Shown here in pieces: positions 10,666 through 20,600 of a DNA stretch of 64,000 bases. The stretch covers positions 21,201-85,200 of the forward strand of contig JBBQAO010000006.1 in NCBI GenBank assembly GCA_038316355.1. The letters run 5' to 3'. This DNA is from Ga0077527 sp038316355. GTDB taxonomy: Bacteria; Pseudomonadota; Gammaproteobacteria; Burkholderiales; SG8-41. The position numbers and the translations under genes were made by a program. The notes under the pieces were generated by a model. That model saw only the letters and a list, made by a program, of their open reading frames with translations, made no database searches and was not told the origin of the DNA. Numbering within the stretch: position 1 is the stretch's first letter; every line of letters starts with the position of its first letter.

Positions 10666-12192
10666 TCAGACCGCGATACTGGCGGATTTCTGCGTCGCAG
10701 CCGCCATCCGGCCCCGCGCACCCACTTCCGGATAGGGATACAGCATGTTCAGCGCGATGCTCTGGTTCGCGGTCTGCACGATACGCACATGCTCGCGCTT
10801 CAGCTCCCGCGCATGGCGACAGCCGCAGGCGTGGGCGATCATGTCGATTTCCTTGTTCATGTTGTTGCAGTAATTGGCCACGCGCAGATATTTCTCGGCG
10901 ACGACCAGCCCACGCTGCAGCCGCTTGTTGTGCGTGGTGACCCCCGTCGGGCAGGTGTTCTGGTGGCAGCGCAGGGCCTGGATGCAACCCAGCGCAAACA
11001 TGAAGCCGCGCGCCGAGTTGATGAAATCCGCACCCACGCACAGCGCCCAGGCCGCCTTCGCCGAGGTCACCAGTTTGCCGGCAGCGATAATGCGCACCCG
11101 GTCGCGCAGATCAGCCTGGATCAGCGCATCAACCACCCGCGGCAGGGCTTCGGCAATGGGCAATGCCATATGATCCATCAGCGTTTGCGGCGCAGCACCA
11201 CTGCCGCCTTCACCGCCGTCGATGGCGATGAAGTCCGGCGCGAACTCGCGGCCGCGGCGCAGCACGGCATCGCACAAATCATTCATGAAAGCCCAGCCGC
11301 CAATTGCGGTTTTGATGCCCACCGGCCGGCCGGTCAGGTTGCGGATATAGGCGATCTTGTCGAGCAGGTCATCGACATTGGCTATGTCGTGGTGACGGTT
11401 CGGGCTGATCGAGTCCTGTCCCGCCGGTATGCCACGGATACGGGCGATTTCTTCGGTGACCTTTTCACCGGGCAGCACACCGCCCTTGCCGGGTTTGGCA
11501 CCCTGCGACAACTTGATCTCGAAGGCTTTCACATGTTTCGCCAACTCCTTCGCCTTCTCCGCGGAAAAACCGCCGTCGAGTTCGCGAATGCCGTATTTGG
11601 CGGTGCCGATCTGCATGATGACGTCGCAACCGCCGCTGAGATGGTACGGTGACAATCCGCCTTCGCCGGTGTCCATCCAGCATCCCGTCTCAAAGGCACC
11701 TCGCGACAATGCTTCCACCGCCGGCTGTGAAATCGCGCCGAAACTCATGCCGCTGATGTTGACGATGGATTTGGCCTCGAAGGGCTGTTCGCAGTAATCG
11801 TTGCCAATCAGCACCGACGGCGTCGGCAGCCGGTCTTCCTCAAGCACCGGATAGGGGTGATTGACGAACAGGATCGAGCCCGGCATGTTCAGATCACTGG
11901 TCGAGCCGAAGGCAATGATGCCGCCTTCGTTTTTCGCGCTTTTGTAGACCCAGCCGCGGGTGGCGCGGTTGAACGGCATTTCCTCGCGGTCGTTGGCGAA
12001 AAAATACTGGCGGAAATATTCACCGAGGTCTTCGAAGAAAAAACGCAGGCGCCCGATCAGCGGATAATTACGCAGAACGGTGTGTTTTTTCTGGGTGACA
12101 TCGTGGATGATCATGAATATCAGCCAGCCGATGATCACAAAGCCGAGCACTGTGCCTATGCCGTAAGACAGCACACCCATGATTTCGCCCAT
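10666..12192 (-). CDS. FMN-binding glutamate synthase family protein
   Basis: About 508 residues. An N-terminal membrane helix (about 8-30) precedes a glutamate-synthase-like TIM barrel. The barrel shows SGMSFGAIS, GEGGLSPYH, KLSQGAKPGKGG, IDGGEGGSGAAP and the cysteine cluster CIQALRCHQNTCPTG that binds an iron-sulfur centre in GltS. The glutamine amidotransferase domain of GltB is absent, so it is not a complete glutamate synthase. The reaction of such stand-alone proteins is not well defined; a ferredoxin-linked amine transfer has been assumed. The ATG at 12192 is chosen because AGGGGGA lies 6 bases before it; an in-frame GTG exists at 12210. Confidence 0.88.
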   Translation of the reverse strand: MGEIMGVLSYGIGTVLGFVIIGWLIFMIIHDVTQKKHTVLRNYPLIGRLRFFFEDLGEYFRQYFFANDREEMPFNRATRGWVYKSAKNEGGIIAFGSTSDLNMPGSILFVNHPYPVLEEDRLPTPSVLIGNDYCEQPFEAKSIVNISGMSFGAISQPAVEALSRGAFETGCWMDTGEGGLSPYHLSGGCDVIMQIGTAKYGIRELDGGFSAEKAKELAKHVKAFEIKLSQGAKPGKGGVLPGEKVTEEIARIRGIPAGQDSISPNRHHDIANVDDLLDKIAYIRNLTGRPVGIKTAIGGWAFMNDLCDAVLRRGREFAPDFIAIDGGEGGSGAAPQTLMDHMALPIAEALPRVVDALIQADLRDRVRIIAAGKLVTSAKAAWALCVGADFINSARGFMFALGCIQALRCHQNTCPTGVTTHNKRLQRGLVVAEKYLRVANYCNNMNKEIDMIAHACGCRHARELKREHVRIVQTANQSIALNMLYPYPEVGARGRMAAATQKSASIAV

Positions 12193-12269
12193 GCGCGCTC
12201 CCCCTGCCACTCGGTTAAAATTCTTTCCGCACTATAGCAGTTTGCCGACAATCGCAAAGCGTTCCCCCC

Positions 12270-13106
12270 ATGAACCTGGCCGCCGAAATTGAACGTAATG
12301 TGACCGCTGCCTTAACGGAGGATGTCGCTGCGGGTGATCTCACCGCGCAGTTGACACCTGATGTGCCGTCCGCACGGGCCCATGTGCTCTGCCGCGAAGA
12401 CGCAGTGCTCTGCGGCACGGCCTGGTTTGCAGCCTGTGTGCAGCACCTCGATCCCGCCGCGCACCTGCACTGGCTGATGAGTGATGGTGACCGTGTTGCC
12501 GCAGGCACGCGGGTATGCGACATCACCGGTTCATCGCGCGCCATTTTGACTGCGGAACGCAGTGCGCTGAATTTTCTGCAACTGTTGTCTGCGGTGGCGA
12601 CCACCACGCGGTGTTACGTGGATGCCGTCAGCGGCACCCGTGCCGCCATCCTGGATACGCGCAAAACCCTGCCCGGCCTGCGCGTCGCGCAGAAATACGC
12701 GGTCACGGTCGGCGGCGGCCGCAATCACCGCATGGGTTTGTGGGACGCAATCCTGATCAAGGAAAACCATATCGCCGCAGCTGGCGGCATCGTTCCCGCG
12801 CTGGCAGCTGCGAAATCGCAGAAAAATGCGGCATGGGTGCAGATCGAAGTGGAAACGCTGGCTCAGTTGCGCGAGGCCGTCACTGCGGGGGCGACCATGG
12901 TGCTGCTCGACAACATGACGCTGGATGACATGCGCGCTGCAGTAACCTGGACCGCGGGCCGCGCCGAACTTGAGGCGTCCGGCGGGATTACGCTGGACAA
13001 TGTGCGCGCCATCGCTGAAACCGGCGTCGACCGGATTTCAGTCGGCGCGCTGACCAAGGATATTGCCGCCGTTGATCTGTCGCTGCGTTTCGCGTCGCGG
13101 CATTGA
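12270..13106 (+). CDS. nadC: Nicotinate-nucleotide pyrophosphorylase (quinolinate phosphoribosyltransferase)
   Basis: 278 residues, the usual length. NadC converts quinolinate and PRPP to nicotinate mononucleotide, CO2 and diphosphate in de novo NAD synthesis. Conserved parts include ERSALNFLQ, LDTRKTLPGLR, KYAVTVGGGRNHRMGL, LIKENH, QIEVETL and EASGGITLDNV. The gene is transcribed away from the glutamate synthase-like gene, with 77 bases between the start codons, and converges on thrC. No nadA or nadB is near. Confidence 0.96.
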   Translation: MNLAAEIERNVTAALTEDVAAGDLTAQLTPDVPSARAHVLCREDAVLCGTAWFAACVQHLDPAAHLHWLMSDGDRVAAGTRVCDITGSSRAILTAERSALNFLQLLSAVATTTRCYVDAVSGTRAAILDTRKTLPGLRVAQKYAVTVGGGRNHRMGLWDAILIKENHIAAAGGIVPALAAAKSQKNAAWVQIEVETLAQLREAVTAGATMVLLDNMTLDDMRAAVTWTAGRAELEASGGITLDNVRAIAETGVDRISVGALTKDIAAVDLSLRFASRH

Positions 13107-13156
13107 TATGCGCCGGGCCGCAGTAAGTACTATAAGCATTTGTTTTTAAACAATAT

Positions 13157-14605
13157 TTACTTGGTGCGCCCGGCGATGAAGGTTTTCACGGCCTCAACAT
13201 CCGGATCCATCACCGCCACCCGCTGCAGACGGCTCTCCAGCCCTTCATAACCCGGCGGCACCGCGGGATCATGACCCAGTGCCTCGCGGATGGTCTGCGC
13301 AAATTTCGCCGGCAAGGCCGTTTCCAGGCAAATCAGCGGCACCCCGGGTTCGCGTTTCCGCAATCCGACATTCACGCCATCCGCGGTATGCGGATCGATG
13401 ATTACTCCATGCTGCTCGCTGAAGCGGCGGATCGTCGCCAGCCGATCGGCATGGGTGCTGCGGCCCGACACAAAACCGTATTGGGCAATGCCCTGCCAGT
13501 ACGGCGTTTCACCGAGGTTGAAACCGCCGGCATCCTCGACCTCGCGCCATAACCGCGCCACCATCGCCGGATCGCGCTCCACCAGATCAAACACAAAACG
13601 CTCGAAATTCGAGGCCTTGGAAATATCCATCGACGGGCTCGAGGTCTGCGCCGTTTCCCGCCCCGAACGCACCCGGTAACGTCCCGAACGGAAAAACTCG
13701 TCGAGCACGTCATTTTCATTGGAGGCGAGGATCAGGTGTTTGATCGGCAATCCCATCATGCGCGCGATATGGCCGGCGAAAATATTGCCGAAGTTGCCCG
13801 AAGGCACCGCAAAAGATACCTGTTCATCGTTGCTGCGTGTCGCTGCAAAATAACCCTTGAAGTAGTACACCACCTGCGCCACAACCCGCGCCCAGTTGAT
13901 CGAATTCACCGCGCCGATGCGATGTGCGTTCTTGAACGCGGCATCACCGCTGACCGCCTTGACGATGTCCTGACAGTCATCGAACACGCCGCGAATCGCA
14001 ATGTTGAAAATATTGGCATCCTGCAGCGAATACATCTGCGCACGCTGGAACGGGCTCATCTTGCCGTGCGGTGACAGCATGAAGACACGAATGCCCTGCC
14101 GTCCGCGCATCGCATATTCGGCGGCGGAACCGGTGTCACCCGAGGTCGCACCGAGGATGTTCAGGGTTTTGCCTTCGCGCTTCAGCACATACTCGAACAG
14201 CTCGCCGAGCAGTTGCATCGCCACGTCCTTGAACGCCAGCGTCGGGCCGTTGGACAGTTTCAGCAGATGCAACCCCGGTTCCAGCGTCTGCAGCGGCGTA
14301 ATGTCCGCCGAACCGAAGGTTTCCGCACGATAGGCGCGGCGCACCAGCGCCGCCAGATCCTCCGGCGGAATATCGTCAACGAAGCGGCTGATGATGGCGT
14401 ACGCAAGGTCCGGATAGGACAAGGACCGCAGCGTAGCGAGTTCGGCTGCATCCAGCCGCGGGTACGCCTGCGGCACCACCAAGCCACCGTCAGGGGCCAG
14501 GCCGCCGAGCAGCACGTCACAGAAACGCGCGCCGGACATCCGCCCGCGGGTGCTGACATAACGCACGGAGGTACCGGCTGCAGCCGTTTTCGGGACTGCG
14601 CTCAT
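13157..14605 (-). CDS. thrC: Threonine synthase
   Basis: 482 residues. A PLP enzyme that turns O-phosphohomoserine into threonine. The PLP lysine is K126 in LAFKDVAMQLLG; GATSGDTGSAAEYA and SVNWAR-like SINWARVVAQVVYY follow, as in the long (E. coli/fungal type) threonine synthases. The start codon overlaps the stop of hom (ATGA), showing translational coupling. It is the last gene of alaC-hom-thrC. The 50 bases to the convergent nadC stop hold no clear terminator. Confidence 0.96.
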   Translation of the reverse strand: MSAVPKTAAAGTSVRYVSTRGRMSGARFCDVLLGGLAPDGGLVVPQAYPRLDAAELATLRSLSYPDLAYAIISRFVDDIPPEDLAALVRRAYRAETFGSADITPLQTLEPGLHLLKLSNGPTLAFKDVAMQLLGELFEYVLKREGKTLNILGATSGDTGSAAEYAMRGRQGIRVFMLSPHGKMSPFQRAQMYSLQDANIFNIAIRGVFDDCQDIVKAVSGDAAFKNAHRIGAVNSINWARVVAQVVYYFKGYFAATRSNDEQVSFAVPSGNFGNIFAGHIARMMGLPIKHLILASNENDVLDEFFRSGRYRVRSGRETAQTSSPSMDISKASNFERFVFDLVERDPAMVARLWREVEDAGGFNLGETPYWQGIAQYGFVSGRSTHADRLATIRRFSEQHGVIIDPHTADGVNVGLRKREPGVPLICLETALPAKFAQTIREALGHDPAVPPGYEGLESRLQRVAVMDPDVEAVKTFIAGRTK

Positions 14606-15912
14606 TGCAAGGCTTCCATGCGGATGCGGGTGATTTTCCCGGAGACCACAGGCAAGGCTTCGATGCTGCGGATCGCGGCATCGATTTTCTTTTCCCGCGT
14701 CAGGTGGGTGAGCAGGATGATGTCGACATATTCCTCGCCGGCATGCGGTTCCTTCTGCACCAGCGCTTCGATTGAAACGGCCTGATCTGCCAGGATGCGC
14801 GTGATATCGGCCAACACGCCGGCCTTGTCCGCGACGCGCAGCCGCAGGTAATACGAAGTTTCGACCTCGCCCATCGGCAGCACCGGCACGTTCGACAACT
14901 GGTCGTGCTGGAACGCCAGATGCGGCACCCGGTGCCCCGGGTCCGCCGTCAGCGCACGCGCGACATCGACCAGATCGGCAACCACCGCCGACGCGGTCGG
15001 CTCAGCACCCGCACCTGCCCCGTAATACATGGTCTGGCCGACGGCATCGCCCTTGACCAGGATGGCATTCATCACGCCCTCGACGTTGGCGATCAGTTGC
15101 CGCTTCGGAATCAATGTCGGATGCACACGCAGCTCGAAACCGGCCGCCTTGCGTTTGGCAATGCCCAGCAGTTTGATGCGGTAGCCCAGTTCTTCGGCAT
15201 AGCGGATGTCTTCCTGCGCCAATTTCGAAATGCCTTCGACGTAGGCCTTGTCGAACTGCACCGGAATGCCGAAACCGATGGCCGCCATGATCGCCAGCTT
15301 GTGCGCGGCATCGACGCCCTCGATGTCGAAGGTCGGATCCGCCTCGGCATAACCCTTGCTCTGCGCCTCCTTCAGCACATCAGCGAATGCCGCACCCTTT
15401 GCCCGCATCTCGGAGAGGATGAAATTGCTGGTACCGTTGATGATGCCGGCAATCCATTCGATGCGGTTGGCGCTCAGTCCCTCGCGCAACGATTTGATGA
15501 TCGGAATGCCGCCGCCGACGGCGGCCTCGAAAGCCACCATCACGCCGCGGGCCCGAGCTGCGGCAAAGATTTCATTGCCGTGCAGCGCCAGCAACGCCTT
15601 GTTCGCCGTCACCACGTGTTTGCCGTTGGCGATGGCTTTCAGCATCAACTCCTTGGCGATCGTGTAGCCGCCGATCAGTTCGACGACGACGTCAATCTGC
15701 GGATCATTCACCACCTCGAATGCGTCCGCAGTGACCCGCGCCGCATCACCGGCGACAGCCTTGGCACGCACCACATCCTTGTCCGCAACCACGGCGATAC
15801 GGATCGTGCAGCCGGCGCGGCGCGAAATTTCCTCGCTGTTGCGCTGGAGCACCCTGAACGTGCCGCCACCGACAGTGCCGGTGCCCAGCAACCCCACATT
15901 GATCGGTTTCAT
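14602..15912 (-). CDS. hom: Homoserine dehydrogenase
   Basis: 436 residues from MKPINVGLLGTGTVGGGT, where the NAD(P)-binding glycine motif starts at residue 7. A catalytic domain (ANKALLALHG, AAVGGGIPI, GIINGTSNFIL, YAEADPTFDIEGVDAAHK) is followed by an ACT domain (about 350-436) for feedback by threonine. It is a monofunctional enzyme without an aspartokinase domain. It reduces aspartate semialdehyde to homoserine. The frame extends upstream to 15966 into the aminotransferase gene, but conservation starts at 15912. Gene order alaC-hom-thrC with short gaps implies one operon. Confidence 0.96.
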   Translation of the reverse strand: MKPINVGLLGTGTVGGGTFRVLQRNSEEISRRAGCTIRIAVVADKDVVRAKAVAGDAARVTADAFEVVNDPQIDVVVELIGGYTIAKELMLKAIANGKHVVTANKALLALHGNEIFAAARARGVMVAFEAAVGGGIPIIKSLREGLSANRIEWIAGIINGTSNFILSEMRAKGAAFADVLKEAQSKGYAEADPTFDIEGVDAAHKLAIMAAIGFGIPVQFDKAYVEGISKLAQEDIRYAEELGYRIKLLGIAKRKAAGFELRVHPTLIPKRQLIANVEGVMNAILVKGDAVGQTMYYGAGAGAEPTASAVVADLVDVARALTADPGHRVPHLAFQHDQLSNVPVLPMGEVETSYYLRLRVADKAGVLADITRILADQAVSIEALVQKEPHAGEEYVDIILLTHLTREKKIDAAIRSIEALPVVSGKITRIRMEALQ

Positions 15913-15949
15913 GTTTCTGCTTTGCTTTCCTGTTGTTTCCGGTGCCCGG

Positions 15950-17137
15950 TTACTTGACCAGTCCATCCTTGCGGAACATTTCCTTGATGGTGCGTATTGC
16001 CTGGCGGGTCCGTGCTTCGTTTTCGATCAGCGCGAAACGCACGAAATCGTCGCCGTAATGGCCGAAACCGGTGCCTGGCGCCACCGCCACCCTGCCCTCG
16101 GCGAGCAGTTTTTTCGAGAACTCCAGGGATCCCATCTTTTTGTACGGTTCGGGGATCGGCGCCCAGATATACATTGTCGCCTGCGGCTTGGCCACTTCCC
16201 AGCCCATGGCATTCATGCCTGACCACAACACGTCACGACGGCCCTGGTAGATCTGACGCACGTTTTCCACGCAGTCCTGCGGGCCTTCGAGCGCAATGAT
16301 CGACGCCACCTGGATCGGCGTGAAGGTGCCGTAGTCGTGATAACTTTTCATCCGCGCCAGAGCGGTGACCAGATCGCGATTGCCGACCATGAAACCAACG
16401 CGCCAGCCGGCCATGTTGTAACTCTTGGACATGGTGAAAAATTCAACCGCAACTTCCCGCGCACCCGGCACCTGCAGGATTGACGGCGCCTTGTAACCGT
16501 CGAATACGATGTCGGCATAGGCCAGGTCGTGCACCACGTAAATATCGTGTTCCCGGGCAATCGCGATCAGCCGCTCGAAAAACGCCAGATCCACGCACTG
16601 TGTCGTCGGATTGCTCGGAAAATTGACGATCAGCATTTTCGGCTTCGGATAGGTATCCTTGATCGATTGCTCAAGAGCCGCAAAAAAATCGACGCCGGCA
16701 TGCATCGGTATATGGCGGATGTCAGCGCCGGCAATCACCGGACCGTAGATGTGGATCGGGTAACTCGGATTGGGCACCAGCACGATATCGCCCCGCTCCA
16801 GGGTCGCCAGCGCGAGATGGGCAATGCCCTCCTTGGAACCGATGGTGACAATGGCCTCCGACTCAGGATCCAACTCCACGCCATAGCGGCTCTGGTACCA
16901 GCCGCAGATCGCCTTGCGCAGCCGGCCGATGCCCTTGGATACCGAATAACCGTGGGTGTCCGTACGCTGCACGGATTCAATCAGTTTGTCGACGATATGC
17001 CGCGGCGTGGGCTGGTCGGGATTACCCATGCTGAAATCAATGATGTCCTCACCGCGCTGGCGGGCGGCGAGTTTCAGTTCACCAGTGACGTTAAATACGT
17101 ACGGCGGCAGGCGTTTGATGCGCGGAAATTCTTCCAT
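15950..17137 (-). CDS. alaC: PLP-dependent aminotransferase, AlaC type
   Basis: 395 residues of the class I/II aminotransferase fold. The PLP lysine is K238 in SKSYNMAGWR; PSNPTTQ and the terminal Arg region RFALIENEAR are present. E. coli AlaC makes alanine from pyruvate and glutamate; in betaproteobacteria the gene usually precedes hom and thrC, as here, with a 37-base gap. It may also serve other amino acids of the aspartate family. It is the first gene of the operon, divergent from the Mth938-like gene with 188 bases between start codons. Confidence 0.9.
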   Translation of the reverse strand: MEEFPRIKRLPPYVFNVTGELKLAARQRGEDIIDFSMGNPDQPTPRHIVDKLIESVQRTDTHGYSVSKGIGRLRKAICGWYQSRYGVELDPESEAIVTIGSKEGIAHLALATLERGDIVLVPNPSYPIHIYGPVIAGADIRHIPMHAGVDFFAALEQSIKDTYPKPKMLIVNFPSNPTTQCVDLAFFERLIAIAREHDIYVVHDLAYADIVFDGYKAPSILQVPGAREVAVEFFTMSKSYNMAGWRVGFMVGNRDLVTALARMKSYHDYGTFTPIQVASIIALEGPQDCVENVRQIYQGRRDVLWSGMNAMGWEVAKPQATMYIWAPIPEPYKKMGSLEFSKKLLAEGRVAVAPGTGFGHYGDDFVRFALIENEARTRQAIRTIKEMFRKDGLVK

Positions 17138-17325
17138 GTCTGAATCTCTGAGTGGTACTCTGGCGAGCCTGGGTAAACCCTGGTGACGTAAACTGTCCGG
17201 GTAAAATCAGCCGGGAACGATCCACCGCTTCTGCTGCAACGCCAAAAACGCGGCATTCCGGCTGCTTGCGGGTGGAAAACACACGATTGTATCGAAGCGG
17301 ATTATTCGCGGCAAATCAGAGAGTT

Positions 17326-17697
17326 ATGAAACTGCATCTGGCAGACAGCAAAAACCGTTACGCGGTCACCGGCTACGGCGTGGGTTACCTCGCCGTCAAC
17401 ACCATCCGCTACGAGCAAGCGCTGTTGATTACGCCCGACCAGGCCCCGGAACCATGGGCGGTACTGCAGTTTGCCGCACTGGATGCAGCAGCGATGGCCG
17501 CGCTGCTGGAAAAAAGCCCTGAAATCATCGTTCTGGGCACTGGTGCCACACAGCGGTTTGCCGCGCCAGCCGTTCTGCGCCCGCTGATTGAAGCCGGAAT
17601 CGGCCTCGAAACCATGAACACCCCGGCAGCCTGCCGCACCTACAACATCCTGATGGGTGAAGGCCGGCGCGTGCTGGCGGCTATGTTGCTGCCCTGA
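17326..17697 (+). CDS. Mth938-like domain protein (DUF498/DUF598)
   Basis: 123 residues starting at ATG 17326 with CAGAGAG just before it; the open frame runs on upstream but the added sequence is not conserved. The protein shows the pattern VLGTGATQRF, then a helix and AGIGLETMNTPAACRTYNILMGEGRRV, typical of the Mth938 fold (also in the human complex I assembly factor NDUFAF3). The biochemical role in bacteria is not known. Its last 17 bases overlap the end of the convergent sensor kinase gene. Confidence 0.82.
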   Translation: MKLHLADSKNRYAVTGYGVGYLAVNTIRYEQALLITPDQAPEPWAVLQFAALDAAAMAALLEKSPEIIVLGTGATQRFAAPAVLRPLIEAGIGLETMNTPAACRTYNILMGEGRRVLAAMLLP

Positions 17698-20600
17698 CCT
17701 GCACCGCCAGTTCGCCGGTGCGCACAGCCTGCAGCGGCAGCGTGAAGTAAAAGGTCGCGCCCAGATCCGGTTCGGCCTCGGCCCAGACCTGGCCACCGTG
17801 GCGCCGGATTACGCGCTGCACCAGTGCCAGCCCGATACCCGTGCCCTGGAACTCCGACTCGCTGTGCAGCCGCTGGAAGGCGCCGAACAGCTTGTTGACG
17901 TACGCCATGTCAAATCCGACGCCGTTGTCGCGGACAAAGTAAGTGCGGCCGTCCGCAGCTTCGACGCAGCCCACCTCGATCACGGCGCCAGGCCTGGTGC
18001 CGGTGAATTTCCAGGCATTGCGCAGCAGGTTATCCAGCGCAATGCGCAACAGGCCGGCGTCCGCCGCCACCACCATGCCCGGCGCCACCTCGACATGGAC
18101 CTTGCGACCGGAATCCGCCGCCGCCAGTTCTGCAGCGATGTCCAGCGCCAATGCCGTCAGGTCGCAGGCGCGGATTTGCGGATCGCGGCGGGTGACGCGC
18201 GCCAGCTCCAGCAGGTCATCAATCAGCTTCGCCATGCGCTGGCTGCCGGCCCGCACCCGGTCCAGATAGCTGCGGCCGGTTGCATCCAGTTTCATCGCAT
18301 ACTCATCGAGCAGGATCTGGCTGAAGCCGTCGATGGTGCGCAGTGGCGCGCGCAAGTCATGGGATACCGAGTACGAAAACGACTCCAGCTCGCGGTTGGC
18401 TGCCGCCAGCGCGCGCGTGCGCTGCTCGACGCGCTGCTCGAGCTCGGCGTTAAGATGGCGCACTTCGGCTTCGGCATGGCGAAAATCAGTCAAGTCATAA
18501 CCCATCAGATGCACCCCGGTCACGGCCCCGTCATCGGCAACATGCGGAATCAGCGTCAGGCGGGCGACGCGCGAACCGGTTTGGGTATCCAGAGCGCGTT
18601 CCGTGGTGACTTCATCGCCATTCAATGCGCGGGTCAGCAATGGCGCCAGCGTTTCCCCGTATTGCGACACATCCTGCTCGACCCGCAATGCACCGCCCAG
18701 GACATCCAGCCTGGCGGGACCAAACCAGCGGTCAAACGCAATGTTTGAATATTGCAGATGCTGCCGTTCGTCGAAAAACGCGATGACCGCCGGCACATTG
18801 TCGGCAATGGCGCGCAACCGGCTTTCGTTGTCGCGCAGCAGTCGCTCCATGTGCAACTGGTCGGTCATGTCACGGAGCAGCACCAGCCGGACTTTCTCTC
18901 CTGCGAGCATGGTCGGATAGGAGTAGGCCTCGACGTCAACCACCTCGCCGTTGCTGCGCATATGTTGCTTCTGCAGCCGTTCGACAATGCCGGTGGGCCG
19001 CCCCTCGATGCCACCAAGGTAGCGTTCGCGGCCGGCGGGGGTCTGAATGTCGAGCAGGTTCATCGTCAGCATCTGCTCCCGGCTATAACCGTACATCTCC
19101 AGGCAGGCGTCGTTGCAGTCGATGAAATGCAGTTTATCCTCATGGCGCAGGTAAATCGGCAACGGGGTCAGCGTAAAAATCTGCCGGTAGCGGGCTTCGC
19201 TTTCAAGGACCCGGACTTCGCTTTCGACCTGCTCGGAAATATCGGCGATGACCGATATCAGGTACGGCGTTTTTTCACTGCCCTGGCCTTCATCAAATCT
19301 GGACACCGAAAGATTGACCCAGACGTTTTTCCCGTCCTTGCGCCGGTAGCGTTTGCGACGGGAATATCCTGTCGTGGTGCCGGACATCAACTGCTGATTC
19401 ATGTCGTGCGTGGCAGCCAGGTCCTCCTCATGCGTGAGTTCGGTGGTGGTTTTCTGCAGCAGTTCGCTTTCCGTATACCCGAGGATTTCACACAGCTTCC
19501 TGTTGACCCGCAGAAACCGCGGTCGCGGCGAAAACTCCCTGATCGCAATACCTACCGAAGCCTGTTCGAACACCAACCGGAATCGTGCTTCACTCTCTTC
19601 CAGTGCCAGTTGGCCGAGCCGGCGGTCGGTGATGTCCATGGCCAGTATCAGCCGCGCCGGTTGGCCGCCATACTGAAACGGCTGCGCGGTAATTTCAACA
19701 GTGATGATCTGCCCGCTCTTGGTGACATGCCGGCGCTCGAAATGCGCCGGCTGCGCCGGATCGCGATTGAGCAGTTGCTGCATCACCAGACCGCGCTCTT
19801 CCTCATCCTGCAGGTCGACCACGCTCATCGCCTGGAACTCCTCGCGCGTGTAGCCATATTTCGCGATGGCGGCATCGTTGACCGCGAGGAATTTCGGAGC
19901 ATGTATTTCAGTCACCCACATCGGCAACGGTGTCGCAGCAAAAATCCGGCGATAACGCTCCTCGCTCGCCTCCAGCGCCTCGACCATCTTCATGCGCTCC
20001 GTGACGTCCTGCGCGGTGGCCAGCACTCCGGTGAATTTTCCGGACTCATCAATCAACGGCGTATTGCTCCATTCACAAATGATGCGGCTGCCATCCTTGC
20101 GGATGTTTTCGTTGCTGCCCGAGACATTCATCTCGCCGGCCTGCAGGCGGGCGCGCCGTGCCGACACCTGTTCGCTCACCGGTCCGGAAACAATCAACGC
20201 GGCGATGTCACGGCCGCGCAGCTCTGCGGTGGTGTAGCCGAAAATCCGTTCCGCAGCGGGATTGCAGTACACCAGAAGGAAATCCTGATCCTGAAGCAGG
20301 CAGGCCACCGGCATGTGCTCCAGTTGCAGCTCCAGCATGTCCAGCAGGTGGCGGCGTTCGCGCTCAAGATCCGTGCTGGTCTGCTGTGCCTCGGCGCGGT
20401 CCATGAACTGACCGATCTCGCGGCCAATCACCTCCAGGGTGTCGAGCATCACCTGGTCGGGCGCCTCGACGCGCTCGCTGAAAAATTCCAGGGCGTCCTC
20501 GGTAATGCGGTTGCGGCGGATAGGCACGGCAACCGCGCCACGCAATCCGGCCCTCTCGGCAAAATAGCGCCGCCGTTCGCTCTGCTGCGTAAAATCCGCA

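Noticed and set aside
14905..15957. 350-residue plus-strand frame opposite hom
   Set aside because: Antisense shadow of a strongly conserved gene, with no recognisable motif.
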